Notes under the pieces: model-generated | Databases searched by the model: none | What the model saw: the letters and a program-made list of their open reading frames with translations, nothing else | Told to the model about the DNA's origin: nothing | Made by a program: the position numbers and the translations under genes | DNA from: Tunturibacter gelidoferens | Lineage (GTDB): Bacteria; Acidobacteriota; Terriglobia; Terriglobales; Acidobacteriaceae | Reading direction: 5' to 3' | Length of the DNA: 64,000 nucleotides | Assembly (NCBI RefSeq): GCF_040358255.1 | Contig: NZ_CP132938.1 | Location: 4,402,001-4,466,000, forward strand | In this document: positions 55,384-64,000 of the stretch, in pieces | How positions within the stretch are numbered: position 1 is the stretch's first letter | How the letters are laid out: each line of letters opens with the position of its first letter

Positions 55384-56621
55384 ATTCGACGATTGAACTT
55401 CCCCTGACGCGCATAACCAGTTCGACTCGCGCCAATCGCGTCGCATCCATCGATATCTTTCGCGGACTCACGATGACTCTCATGATCTTCGTCAACGAAT
55501 TAGCCGCAGTCAAAGATCTTCCCTGGTGGAACTATCACGCCCCAGCAAAAGTCGATGCCATGACCTACGTCGATATGGTGTTCCCGGCTTTCCTATTCAT
55601 CCTCGGTATGACCGTTCCCATCGCCCTGGAACATCGTCTCCGCAAAAACCCCTCCATGCCCGCTCTCTGGCTCCACGTGATTCTACGAACCATCGCGTTG
55701 GTCGTTCTCGGACTTATTCTTGCCAACGCTGAACTCGGAAGCCATTCGTTGATGGGGATCAATTCGGCGCTCTGGACCATCTTCGCTCTTATCGGCGCCG
55801 TACTTTATTGGAACGTGTACAGCCGCTCCGAACGCCACCAAACCATATTTCGAATCCTGCGATTTTCCGGTCTGGCATTGATGGTAGTGATGTTCGCCAT
55901 CTTCCGCAGAGCGACGCCTGACGGACGCGCAGCGTGGATCAGCACATCTTATCCAGAGATCCTGGGATTGCTCGGATACACGTATCTCGCAGTCTCAATC
56001 CTATACATCGCAACTCGACAATGGCGCTGGGCGCCCCTCGTGTGGTTCGTCGTCATGACTGTCCTCTGCATTGCATCAACGGCAAAATGGATTTTATTTC
56101 TACACGGCATTCCGCTCTACCTATGGCCCTTCGGCAACGGGGCCATGGCTTCGATCGCTTTGGCCGGAGTTGTCACTTCGGGCATCTTTGTGAACAACCG
56201 CGACCTCCGATGGAAAACGCCTCGACAAAAATCTATCGCGGCCATCTCATTCGCCAGCATCACGCTCTTATGCGGATGGCTCCTTACTCCATTAGGCATC
56301 TCAAAGATTCGCGCCACCCCAACCTGGTGTCTCTACAGCATCGGCTGCAGCGTACTGTTATTCACGCTGCTTTATTGGATCTGCGATGTCAGGCGAGCCG
56401 TTCGCTGGGCCGCATTTACACGTCCAGCAGGCGAGAATACCCTTCTCACCTACCTCCTCCCAGACTTTTATTTTTTCATTGCCTCTGCGTGTGGCTTCAC
56501 ATACTTCACGGAACACGCTAACTCAGGCATCCCGGGCGTGCTGAGATGCCTGATCTTCACAGCATTGATTCTGGCCCTCTCTGCTCTACTCACCAGGTGG
56601 AAGCTAAGACTTCAGATCTGA
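55380..56621 (+). CDS. nagX: NagX-like membrane acyltransferase (HGSNAT/DUF5009 family)
   Basis: 413 residues, with about 10-11 membrane helices. The N-terminal RVASIDIFRGLTMTLMIFVNELA motif is the signature of the heparan-alpha-glucosaminide N-acetyltransferase-like family. VDMVFPAFLFILGMTVPIALEHRL and HVILRTIALVVLGLILAN follow. In chitin utilisation loci the bacterial members (NagX) are linked to amino-sugar handling; an acetyl transfer to glucosamine at the inner membrane is plausible but unproven. It overlaps the chitinase gene by 4 bp. Confidence 0.82.
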   Translation: MNSTIELPLTRITSSTRANRVASIDIFRGLTMTLMIFVNELAAVKDLPWWNYHAPAKVDAMTYVDMVFPAFLFILGMTVPIALEHRLRKNPSMPALWLHVILRTIALVVLGLILANAELGSHSLMGINSALWTIFALIGAVLYWNVYSRSERHQTIFRILRFSGLALMVVMFAIFRRATPDGRAAWISTSYPEILGLLGYTYLAVSILYIATRQWRWAPLVWFVVMTVLCIASTAKWILFLHGIPLYLWPFGNGAMASIALAGVVTSGIFVNNRDLRWKTPRQKSIAAISFASITLLCGWLLTPLGISKIRATPTWCLYSIGCSVLLFTLLYWICDVRRAVRWAAFTRPAGENTLLTYLLPDFYFFIASACGFTYFTEHANSGIPGVLRCLIFTALILALSALLTRWKLRLQI

Positions 56622-56639
56622 CCCAATAAAAAAACTGCA

Positions 56640-57797
56640 CTAGCCACGGCTCGGGCTCTTCCCCAGCAGCTCTCGCGCTATCACCATCCGCTGAATCTCG
56701 CTCGTTCCCTCACCAATCGGGCAGAGCCTTACATCCCGGTAAAACTTCTCTGCCGGATAATCCTTGATGAACCCATACCCCCCATGAATCTGCACGCCCT
56801 CGTCGCAGATCCTGCACGCCGCCTCGCTCGCATACAGCTTCGCCATCGCCGACTCTAGCGTTACCTTCTTGCCCGCATCCTTCATCTGTGCTGCACGCAT
56901 CGTCAACAGCCACGCCGCATCGAGCTGCGTCGCCATGTCCGCGAGTTTGAATTGAATCGCCTGAAACTCGCTAATGGCCTTTCCGAACTGCCGTCTCTCC
57001 TGCGCATACTTCATCGCCGCATCGAGCGCCCCACGCGCCATCCCCAGACTCAGCGCCGCGATCGAAATTCTCCCTCCATCGAGCACCCGCATAGCATCTT
57101 TAAACCCGTCTCCCTCTTTCCCAACCAGATTCTCCGATGGAACCTCACAGTCCTCGAAGATCAACTCCGCCGTGTCGCTCGCCCGCAGCCCCAGCTTGTT
57201 CTCCTTCCGACCCGACCGAAACCCCTTCGTTCCGCGCTCCACGACAAACGCCGAGATCCCGCCGCGAGTTCCCTTCTCCTTATCCGTCACCGCGAGCACC
57301 ACCGCGCAGTTCGCATAACTCCCATTAGTGATGAACGTCTTGCTCCCATTCAGCACCCACTTATCTCCCTGCTTTACCGCCGTGGTGCGGGCCCCGCCGG
57401 CATCCGAGCCCGAACCCGGCTCCGTCAACCCCCACGCACCCAGCCACTGGCCACTCGCCAGCTTTGGAATCCACCGCTTCCTCTGCTCATCGTTCCCACC
57501 AAGCATGATGTGATTCGTACACAGCGAGTTATGCGCCGCAACGATGATTCCTACACTCCCATCCACGCGCGAAAGCTCCTCAATCGCAAGCACATACTCC
57601 ACGTAACCCATACCCGCTCCGCCCAGCGACTCGGGAAAGATCACCCCCAGCAAACCCATCTCCCCAAGCTTCTTCACCACATCGTGAGGAAACTCGCTCT
57701 TTTCATCCCACTCCGAGACATGTGGCGCAATCTCGCCCTCGGCAAACGCTCTTACTGCGCTTTGCAACTGCTTCTGCTCATCGGTCAACCCAAACAT
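56640..57797 (-). CDS. Acyl-CoA dehydrogenase
   Basis: 385 residues, standard length. It oxidises short- or branched-chain acyl-CoA with FAD, passing electrons to ETF. Visible are the GLTEPGSGSDAGGARTTA FAD/substrate signature, WVLNGSKTFITNG, the QRRQFGKAI-like helix (ERRQFGKAISEFQAIQF) and the C-terminal signature region QIHGGYGFIKDYPAEKFYRDVRL, with the predicted catalytic base Glu363 in GEGTSEIQ. A GGAGG ribosome binding site precedes the ATG. It stands alone, and GC at third codon positions is high. Substrate chain length cannot be assigned. Confidence 0.94.
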   Translation of the reverse strand: MFGLTDEQKQLQSAVRAFAEGEIAPHVSEWDEKSEFPHDVVKKLGEMGLLGVIFPESLGGAGMGYVEYVLAIEELSRVDGSVGIIVAAHNSLCTNHIMLGGNDEQRKRWIPKLASGQWLGAWGLTEPGSGSDAGGARTTAVKQGDKWVLNGSKTFITNGSYANCAVVLAVTDKEKGTRGGISAFVVERGTKGFRSGRKENKLGLRASDTAELIFEDCEVPSENLVGKEGDGFKDAMRVLDGGRISIAALSLGMARGALDAAMKYAQERRQFGKAISEFQAIQFKLADMATQLDAAWLLTMRAAQMKDAGKKVTLESAMAKLYASEAACRICDEGVQIHGGYGFIKDYPAEKFYRDVRLCPIGEGTSEIQRMVIARELLGKSPSRG

Positions 57798-57888
57798 GCA
57801 TCCTCCAAGGCTTCATAACCTGCGCTAATACATGTATCACATTCATGCATACTCTGGCACGGGTGACACGTATACCAATGTAAGTGCG

Positions 57889-58030
57889 AGGTCCGCTGCA
57901 TCGGGCCTCCCGTTGGTCGCGTCATCTTCCCTTCCGAACAACGGGAGGACCTAGCCTTTCACTCGCCACAACAAGGTATACAAGTCACAAAGTGACCGCC
58001 CTCCGCGCAGGAGGCCCGTCCGGCAGGGCA
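57889..58030. repeat. Nested palindromic (REP-like) element
   Basis: CCTCCCGTTG (57906-57915) and CAACGGGAGG (57939-57948) are perfect complements around a 23-nt loop, enclosed by AGGTCC (57889-57894) and GGACCT (57947-57952). A second small hairpin, CCTCC-GCGCA-GGAGG, lies at 58000-58014. It occupies the gap between the metB-like gene and the acyl-CoA dehydrogenase. It looks like a mobile palindromic intergenic unit or a folded RNA. Confidence 0.45.
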
Positions 58031-58036
58031 CAGTCT

Positions 58037-59194
58037 TCAGATCTTATCCAGAGCCTGCCCCAAATCCGCGACGATATCCTCCACATCTTCAATCCCCACC
58101 GAAACCCGCATCAATCCGTCGGTAATTCCCAGACGCGCGCGACCCTCCGCTCCCACCGCGGCATGCGTCATCGTCGCCGGATGACATATCAACGTCTCCA
58201 CCCCACCCAATGATTCCGCCAGCAGTCCAAGCCGAAGCGCCTTTGCAAACTTGTTTGCCTTCTCCAGCGACCCCAGTTCCATCGAGATCATCGACCCAAA
58301 CCCGTGCTGCTGCCGCTTCGCCAGTTCGTGCTGCGGATGCTCAACCAACCCAGGATAAAACACTTGCTGAACCTTTGCATGACCCTTCAAAAAGTCAGCA
58401 ACCACGCGGCCATTAGCATCATGCTGCTTCATCCGCACCGCCAGCGTCTTCACTCCGCGCAGTAGTAGATAACTCTCAAACGGCGACAAGATCCCGCCTG
58501 TACACTTCTGCACAAACCGAAATGTCTCCGCATGCTCCGGTTTGGTGCAGATCAGAACGCCGCCCAACCCATCCGAGTGGCCATTCAAAAACTTCGTCGT
58601 CGAATGCATCACGATATCGGCGCCCAGTGCGATCGGCTGCTGCAGATAGGGCGACAGGAACGTGTTGTCAACACTCAACTCCACACCCTTCGCATGGCAG
58701 ATCCTCGCCACTGCGCCAATATCCGTCAGCGACATCATCGGATTCGTCGGCGTCTCGATGTGCACCAACTTCGTCGCCGGAGTAATCGCAGCAGCGACAT
58801 TCTCGGCCACGCTCGTATCGACATAGGTAAACGTCAACCCATAGTTCGTCAGTACTTTGTCAAACAGCCGCCCGGTCCCGCCGTACACATTATCCGAGCA
58901 GACCACATGGTCACCCGACTTCATCATCGTGCACAGCGCCGTGATCGCCGCCATCCCGCTGCCGAACACATGAGCGCTCGTCCCGCCTTCGAGAGAGCAC
59001 AGGCTCTCCTCCAACGCATCCCGCGTCGGATTCGTCAGCCGAGCGTACTCATGCCCCTTGTTCTTCCCGATCTCCTCCTGCTGATACGTCGAGGTCAGAT
59101 AAATCGGTACATTCACCGCGCCCGTCGACTGGTCAGGAGCCTGCCCATCATGAATCGCCCGTGTTGCAAACCCAGGTTTCTTCGTCGCTTCCAT
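58037..59194 (-). CDS. metB: Cystathionine gamma-synthase/gamma-lyase (PLP)
   Basis: 385 residues from ATG 59194 (GAGG ribosome binding site 9 nt upstream). It is a trans-sulfuration PLP enzyme of the Cys/Met metabolism family. PLP-binding Lys201 lies in the MHSTTKFLNGHSD motif; EYARLTNPTRDALEESL, SDNVYGGTGRLF and HIETPTNPMM are present. It lies 43 bp after a cysteine/cystathionine beta-synthase-like gene. The pair suggests either methionine synthesis from cysteine (gamma-synthase) or reverse trans-sulfuration from homocysteine to cysteine (gamma-lyase). The sequence alone does not decide between them, so the symbol is tentative. Confidence 0.9.
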   Translation of the reverse strand: MEATKKPGFATRAIHDGQAPDQSTGAVNVPIYLTSTYQQEEIGKNKGHEYARLTNPTRDALEESLCSLEGGTSAHVFGSGMAAITALCTMMKSGDHVVCSDNVYGGTGRLFDKVLTNYGLTFTYVDTSVAENVAAAITPATKLVHIETPTNPMMSLTDIGAVARICHAKGVELSVDNTFLSPYLQQPIALGADIVMHSTTKFLNGHSDGLGGVLICTKPEHAETFRFVQKCTGGILSPFESYLLLRGVKTLAVRMKQHDANGRVVADFLKGHAKVQQVFYPGLVEHPQHELAKRQQHGFGSMISMELGSLEKANKFAKALRLGLLAESLGGVETLICHPATMTHAAVGAEGRARLGITDGLMRVSVGIEDVEDIVADLGQALDKI

Positions 59195-59237
59195 TATTTG
59201 TAACCTCAATAAACACAATCTATTTTGCAATCAAAAA

Positions 59238-60164
59238 TTAATTCAGCAATTCCTTCGACAGATACCGCTCCGCCGAATCCGGAATCACCGTCACCACTCT
59301 CTTCCCCGCTCCCAGCTCCCGCGCCACGTCAACCGCCGCGCACAACATCGCCCCCGCGCTGGACCCCGCGAACACACCCTCTTCCGCAGCAAGCCGCTTC
59401 ACCATCTCCAACGCTGGCTCGTCCATCACCATCATCACGCGATCACACACAGAGCGGTCAAACGTCGCAGGAATAAACGAAACCCCAATTCCTTCCACCT
59501 TATGCGGTCCCGGCTCGCCGCCCTCCAGAACACTCCCCTGCGGTTCGACGGCAACGGTCAGAATCTCAGCCCGCTTCTTCTTGAAAAACCGGGCCACTCC
59601 GGTAAACGTTCCCGCTGAACCGACCCCTGAGACCCACGCGTCCACGCGGCCTTCCATCTGCTCCCAGATCTCAGCCGCCGTCGTCTCCTCATGAAAGTCA
59701 GGGTTCGCTGGGTTCTCAAACTGCAGCGCAGCGAACGCCCCCGGCGTCTCTTTCTCGAACTGCAGGGCCCTCCGAATAGCCCCCGCCATGCCCTCGGGTT
59801 CAGGAGTCCGAACCACTGTCGCTCCGAGTCCGCGCATCAGCTTGCACTTCTCCTCGGCAAACTGCTCCGGCACATACAGCATCACCTTGTACCCGCGATT
59901 GACTCCGATCAGCGCCAGCCCAACACCAGTATTCCCAGCCGTCGCCTCCACAATCGTGCCGCCAGGCTGCAGCACGCCCCGCCGCTCAGCATCCAGCACA
60001 ATCCCGAGCGCAGCCCTGTCTTTAATACTTCCACCCGGATTCAAGAACTCCAGCTTTGCCCAGATCTCTGCGCAGTTCTCACTACCACTTCTCAATTCAA
60101 GCCGGCGGAGACGCACCATTGGCGTCTGCCCAACTAACTCCAAAATGCTCTCAACAACCTTCAT
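59238..60164 (-). CDS. cysM: Cysteine synthase/cystathionine beta-synthase-like enzyme
   Basis: 308 residues from ATG 60164 (AAGGA ribosome binding site 8 nt upstream). Fold-type II PLP enzyme: LVGQTPMVRL, PLP Lys48 in NPGGSIKDRAAL, the substrate loop EATAGNTGVGLA, and the phosphate-binding SGVGSAGTFTG. It makes cysteine from O-acetylserine and sulfide, or cystathionine from serine and homocysteine. There are no CBS regulatory domains. Operon position before the gamma-synthase/lyase gene suits both a CysM role and a reverse trans-sulfuration role. Confidence 0.88.
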   Translation of the reverse strand: MKVVESILELVGQTPMVRLRRLELRSGSENCAEIWAKLEFLNPGGSIKDRAALGIVLDAERRGVLQPGGTIVEATAGNTGVGLALIGVNRGYKVMLYVPEQFAEEKCKLMRGLGATVVRTPEPEGMAGAIRRALQFEKETPGAFAALQFENPANPDFHEETTAAEIWEQMEGRVDAWVSGVGSAGTFTGVARFFKKKRAEILTVAVEPQGSVLEGGEPGPHKVEGIGVSFIPATFDRSVCDRVMMVMDEPALEMVKRLAAEEGVFAGSSAGAMLCAAVDVARELGAGKRVVTVIPDSAERYLSKELLN

Positions 60165-60268
60165 CAATCCAATCCTTCACACACAAAATCGACCGTCAGG
60201 TTCAATCGTACTAACAGACGGAGGTATCCTGAGGCAATCGCCTTTAACTCCATCAGCGATCCTACGCC

Positions 60269-61423
60269 TCAGTTCTTCTTTTCTGGGTCACTAAAGCCAG
60301 CGCCGCCACCTTTGCTCGCATCCGCCACCACCCTCGGATAGTACCCAGTCCGCGTCCGCACCGAAAGCCGCCCGAAGTTCTTCGACTTAGCCTCCACATG
60401 CACCTCGCGATAACCACCCAACGTCGGCGACTTCGTCGAGTGATAGGAGATCGTGTACTGCGTGCGAATATCCTGCGCCACCTCCGCGGCGATCGTATCG
60501 ACCTCCTTCACCGACTTCGGAAAGTAAGCCGCACCGCCGGTCTGTTCCGCCAGCGTCTCCAGCACCCTGCGCGCATGCCGCGACTCGCGCTTATCCGTAT
60601 CCTCACCAAACAGCAAGCCTACACAGTAAATCACCGGACCATCGAGATCCTGAATCCTTCGAATCGTCTGCTCCAGTGTTGCACTCGAAGCATTATCTTC
60701 GCCGTCCGTAATCACCAACAGAACCTGCTTCGGATGCTTCGCGTTCTTCGCCAGATAATCGGCTGAGGCCACCAGCGCATCGTAGATTGCTGTTCCACCG
60801 CTCGATTTGATGTATCCCAGCCCCTGTTGCAACTTGTCGATATTGTTCGTAAAGTCCTGATCGATGAACGCCTCCCATGAGAAGTCCACCAGAAACTCTT
60901 CATCCTCGGGATTCGACAGCTTCACAAAATCGAGCGACGCCTTGTCCACCGCCACTCGCTTGTCGTACATCGACCCAGAGCTGTCGATCAGCAGCCCCAG
61001 CGACACCGGCAGATCCTCGTGCCGAAACGAGTTGATCGTCTGCGGAACTCCATCTTCATAAATATGAAATGCATCTTTATCCAGCGTCTGAATCGACCGC
61101 CCGCTCCCATCCAGCACCGTCGCATTCAGGCGGACCTCGTAAGCATCCTGCCGCAATGTATACTTGCCGTTCTCCCGCGCAATCGTACCGCTACTCCCCA
61201 CACCCTGCGGCGCGGTTGTCTGACTCCGCGCCGGCGTATCAGGGTCAGGCGAAGCCACCGGATCGCGATCGACGGTCAGCGAAGGCTGTTGTGAAACGGG
61301 TTGTTGTTTCGCGGGTGTCTGCGGAGATGCCGGCCGCTGGGCCCAACCGCCCACCCCACCAGCCATCAGCATCAACCATCCTGCGGCCATCCCTGGCCAA
61401 AAGCTCTTACTGCGAAGGTGCAT
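60269..61423 (-). CDS. VWFA-related acidobacterial protein (second of pair)
   Basis: 384 residues. A signal or anchor segment (about 8-28) leads to a Pro/Gln-rich linker. A VWA-like domain (about 125-330) has the MIDAS motif as LLIDSSGSMYDKR with DGEDNASS later. It belongs to the 'VWFA-related domain' proteins that are abundant and often duplicated in Acidobacteria; the function is unknown, with protein-protein adhesion or extracellular assembly likely. Its start lies 17 bp inside the 3' end of the upstream VWA gene, so the pair is translationally coupled. Confidence 0.88.
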   Translation of the reverse strand: MHLRSKSFWPGMAAGWLMLMAGGVGGWAQRPASPQTPAKQQPVSQQPSLTVDRDPVASPDPDTPARSQTTAPQGVGSSGTIARENGKYTLRQDAYEVRLNATVLDGSGRSIQTLDKDAFHIYEDGVPQTINSFRHEDLPVSLGLLIDSSGSMYDKRVAVDKASLDFVKLSNPEDEEFLVDFSWEAFIDQDFTNNIDKLQQGLGYIKSSGGTAIYDALVASADYLAKNAKHPKQVLLVITDGEDNASSATLEQTIRRIQDLDGPVIYCVGLLFGEDTDKRESRHARRVLETLAEQTGGAAYFPKSVKEVDTIAAEVAQDIRTQYTISYHSTKSPTLGGYREVHVEAKSKNFGRLSVRTRTGYYPRVVADASKGGGAGFSDPEKKN

Positions 61424-62573
61424 AGTATCCCTGGCGATTATGTACCGTCAGGTTCGGAAGCCCTGGCGGCGGAACGAGTCGTATCTTCAATTTACGCCAG
61501 TTCCCATCCTGCTTCACCTCCGAAGGCCTGTACCCGATCACATATTCATTCCTTAGCTCCGCGCTAATCCGCGAAGCAATATCGCCCAGATCCCCCAACT
61601 CCGACACTCGGAACATCCGTCCTCCGGTCATGTCGCAGATATCCGTCAGCAGAATAGGTCCTAGCTGCTCCTCGGTCGTCGGCGCATACTGGTCGAAGAT
61701 CCCGATCGAGTAAATCTGTACATCGCTCTCTCGAACCACTCGCCGCAGCTCGCCCTCCGTATATCGGCTTCGATTATCCCCGCCGTCCGAGATAATCAGC
61801 AACGCCTTCCGTTCATACTTCGCCTGCTTCAGCTTATCCACACCCAGATAGATCGCATCGATCAGCGCTGTCCGGTTCTCGGGCTTCAACATCACCATCC
61901 GCGCCTCTACATCGTCGACATCCGACGTATAGTCCACAATCACCGCTGGCCGATCATTGAACCCCACCACGAAAAATTCGTCCTGCGGATTCGACGTCCT
62001 CAAAAACTCACTGAGCGCCTTCCGAGCCCGCACAAACTTCGACGACATGCTCCCGCTCAGGTCGAAGATGATTCCGATCGTTACCGGCGCATCCTGCGTC
62101 GAAAAGCTCTTAATCACCTGCCCCACATTGTTGTCGAAGACCTCGAAGTTCTCCCGCTCCAATCCCGTGACTAGCCGGTTCATCGAGTCAGTAACAGTCG
62201 CTGGAATCAACACCAGGTTCACATCCACACGAATCCGCGCATCCCGTCTCGAGGTTGCCAGCGCAGCCGCGTTCGCCGCACCCTCAATCACCGGCTTCTT
62301 CTCCTCAGGCGTCTTCGGAGGAGCCGGTGGCGCCGGCGTATGTACCACATCCAGCGGATTCTCCTGCTCCTGCCCGCGACAGACTTCACTTCCCGCTGCA
62401 CCCCACAACCCCAGGCACAGCAGCACCACGAGCCCCCACACAGCCCGACGCCCTCTCTGGCGACCTGCCACCCAATCTCTCCGCCTGTCGACTCCGACAA
62501 CTACCTTGTCCCGTATGTTGATCTCCATCTCGGCACCTATGCCATCCTCGCGACCACTTGGCCGTCGTACCAT
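61407..62573 (-). CDS. VWFA-related acidobacterial protein (first of pair)
   Basis: 388 residues from ATG 62573, with GGAGG about 10 nt upstream. A cytoplasmic basic N-terminus (about 1-42) is followed by a hydrophobic anchor (about 43-62) and a Pro-rich linker. The VWA domain has MIDAS DLSGSMSSK with partner Asp in SDGGDNRSRYTEGEL. It is paralogous to the following gene and ends with similar residues (RQGYYAPS). Domain order and lengths match, suggesting tandem duplication. The function is unknown; it probably acts at the cell surface or in the periplasm. Confidence 0.88.
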   Translation of the reverse strand: MVRRPSGREDGIGAEMEINIRDKVVVGVDRRRDWVAGRQRGRRAVWGLVVLLCLGLWGAAGSEVCRGQEQENPLDVVHTPAPPAPPKTPEEKKPVIEGAANAAALATSRRDARIRVDVNLVLIPATVTDSMNRLVTGLERENFEVFDNNVGQVIKSFSTQDAPVTIGIIFDLSGSMSSKFVRARKALSEFLRTSNPQDEFFVVGFNDRPAVIVDYTSDVDDVEARMVMLKPENRTALIDAIYLGVDKLKQAKYERKALLIISDGGDNRSRYTEGELRRVVRESDVQIYSIGIFDQYAPTTEEQLGPILLTDICDMTGGRMFRVSELGDLGDIASRISAELRNEYVIGYRPSEVKQDGNWRKLKIRLVPPPGLPNLTVHNRQGYYAPSQ

Positions 62574-62835
62574 CCGTGGAGTTCCTCCACACCATCTCCA
62601 CTAATCACCAGACCCACAGCCCGCCAAGTCCACCAGATGCTGCGTTCTGAAGATAATAGACCCCGTGTCAACCCCTTTTGTCATCATTTCGCTACAGATC
62701 GTTACAGAGCGTCGCTAACGCTGTCTCGTCAACGTTCTAGGTGCGCTTTCGGATTCGTCACCCCCTTCTTACCCTCTCTTCACACCCCAACCCGTACAAT
62801 CACCTCATATTCCAACTCTGGAGCAACCTCAAAGC

Positions 62836-64000
62836 ATGGCCCGTCTTTACCCCTTCCGCGCCCTCCGTTACGACCCCGCTCGCGTCAACATGGAAGACGT
62901 CGTCACCCAGCCCTACGACAAGATCTCCCCGGCCATGCAGCAGCGCTACTACGAAGCCAGCCCCTACAACCTCATCCGCGTCATCCTCGGCAAACACGAA
63001 CCAGGCGACACCGAAGCCCAGGACTTCCTCCCCGCTGGCGAGAAGGCGCACAACGTCTATACCCGCGCCGCCGAGACCATCCGCGAGTGGCGCCGCGATC
63101 GCGTCCTCGCAGAAGAGTCCGAGCCCGCCGTCTACGGCTACTCCCAGACCTACGAAGTGCCCGGCACCAACGAGACCCGCGAACGCCGCGGCTTCATCGC
63201 CCTCGGCCACCTCTACGACTACGCCGACAAGGTCGTCTACCGCCACGAGCAGACCTTCCCCAAGCACAAGTCCGACCGCCTCGCCCTCTTCAAGGCCACC
63301 CGCGCCTACTGCGAGCAGATCTACATGCTCTACTCCGACCCTGCATTCACCGCCGAAAAGCTCATCTTCGGCGCCAACGGCCCCGGCAAAAACTTCAGCG
63401 GCATGATCGGACCGGACACCGCCCCAGCCGACCTCGCCATCACCGACGAGTACAACGTCGTCCACCGCCTCTGGAAGATCACCGACCCCAACATCATCAA
63501 TCTCCTCCTCACCGCCATGGCCGACAAAAAACTCATCATCGCCGACGGCCATCACCGCTACGAGACCTCCGTCGCCTACGCCAAGGAGCGCTCAGCCCAA
63601 CTCAAGCTCCCCTTCAAGCAGCCCATCCCCGGCGACGAAGACGGCTCCCCATCGGTCATCGCGGACGGCGACACCCGCTCCACCCTGCCCACCCCCGCCT
63701 TCCCCGAAGCCGCCATGATGATGACCTTCGTCAATATGGACGCGCCCGGCATTACCATCCTCCCCACCCACCGCGTCGTCCACGGTCTGCCCAATTTCAG
63801 CTCACCCGACTTCGTCACCAAAGCCAGCGCCTTCTTCAACGTCAAAGAACTCGCCACCCCCGACCTCGCCGACCTCAACGCCACTCCCGGCACCGCCTTC
63901 CTCGCCGCCACCGGCGACGGCAACTACCTCCTCACCCCAAAGCCCGACATCATCGCAGCGGCCCTCAAAGGCATCTCCCCCCGCCAGGCCCAGCTCGATG
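62836..64000 (+). CDS. DUF1015 family protein, 3' end outside window
   Basis: 388 codons from ATG 62836 to the right edge with no stop; the C-terminus is missing (the family is about 420-480 residues). Characteristic blocks: PFRALRYDPARV, VVTQPYDKIS, NLIRVILGK, RRGFIALGHLYDY, and the HHRYETSVAYAKER motif following KKLIIADG. The function of DUF1015 is not established; a link to serine-kinase/phosphotransfer activity has been proposed for some members. GC at third codon positions is extremely high. A low-complexity appearance of the antisense frames is a by-product of that bias. Confidence 0.92.
   Translation, partial: MARLYPFRALRYDPARVNMEDVVTQPYDKISPAMQQRYYEASPYNLIRVILGKHEPGDTEAQDFLPAGEKAHNVYTRAAETIREWRRDRVLAEESEPAVYGYSQTYEVPGTNETRERRGFIALGHLYDYADKVVYRHEQTFPKHKSDRLALFKATRAYCEQIYMLYSDPAFTAEKLIFGANGPGKNFSGMIGPDTAPADLAITDEYNVVHRLWKITDPNIINLLLTAMADKKLIIADGHHRYETSVAYAKERSAQLKLPFKQPIPGDEDGSPSVIADGDTRSTLPTPAFPEAAMMMTFVNMDAPGITILPTHRVVHGLPNFSSPDFVTKASAFFNVKELATPDLADLNATPGTAFLAATGDGNYLLTPKPDIIAAALKGISPRQAQLD

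Noticed and set aside
57884..58213. 109-codon plus-strand frame
   Set aside because: It spans the palindromic repeat and the antisense end of the metB-like gene; a likely artefact of the repeat.
59195..60200. SAM riboswitch before the sulfur genes
   Set aside because: The leaders of both genes were read; no multi-helix SAM aptamer or terminator was recognised.
62800..63555. 251-codon Val/Gly/Asp-rich minus-strand frame
   Set aside because: Antisense of the GC-rich DUF1015 gene; its repetitive composition follows from the codon bias.
1..64000. CRISPR arrays, complete tRNA or rRNA genes
   Set aside because: No regular direct repeats with spacers and no complete cloverleaf were seen; only a 3'-end fragment at 2371-2400.

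Overview
The window reads as a chromosomal segment of an Acidobacteriota soil bacterium, most likely class Terriglobia (Edaphobacter/Granulicella/Terriglobus type). The support is family content: two ADOP-type permeases (one paired with PadR), two very large carboxypeptidase-regulatory/TonB receptors, a tandem pair of VWFA-type proteins, a DUF1015 protein, and many glycoside hydrolases with Sec signals. Species assignment is inference. No rRNA, complete tRNA or CRISPR array was seen.

Layout. 1-6.7 kb: a decayed region. A two-gene unit runs off the left edge, followed by a frameshifted HTH gene, a tRNA/tmRNA 3'-end-like attachment site, an integrase with a nonsense mutation and lost C-terminus, an intact ADOP permease, and scraps of a histidine kinase and an IS transposase. 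6.75-26.2 kb: a xyloglucan/xylose utilisation locus. xylB and a ROK regulator face a plus-strand operon (SSS symporter with a one-base frameshift, small membrane protein, xylA, GH42, GH95). A convergent minus-strand operon holds a TonB receptor, GH3 and GH31. Together these enzymes would remove fucose, galactose, xylose and glucose from xyloglucan side chains and backbone and feed xylose into the pentose phosphate pathway.

26.2-30.4 kb: sparse and apparently less GC-rich. It has a GT39-like membrane glycosyltransferase, a small membrane protein, a gene fragment and two strong palindromes. 30.4-33.4 kb: PadR plus ADOP permease. 33.8-39.5 kb: a Cus/Czc-type RND efflux operon (adaptor, pump, OMF). 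39.9-41.2 kb: an orphan LuxR response regulator and a DoxX-like membrane protein. 41.5-47.3 kb: an ECF sigma factor followed by an MdtNOP-like efflux operon (OMF, YtcA, HlyD-type adaptor, FUSC protein).

47.3-56.6 kb: a probable chitin/chitosan locus with GH9, a GntR/UTRA regulator, a TonB receptor, a GH18 chitinase and a NagX-like membrane acyltransferase. 56.6-64 kb: housekeeping-like genes with high GC at third codon positions: acyl-CoA dehydrogenase, a cystathionine synthase/lyase and cysteine synthase pair, two overlapping VWA proteins, and a DUF1015 protein running off the right edge.
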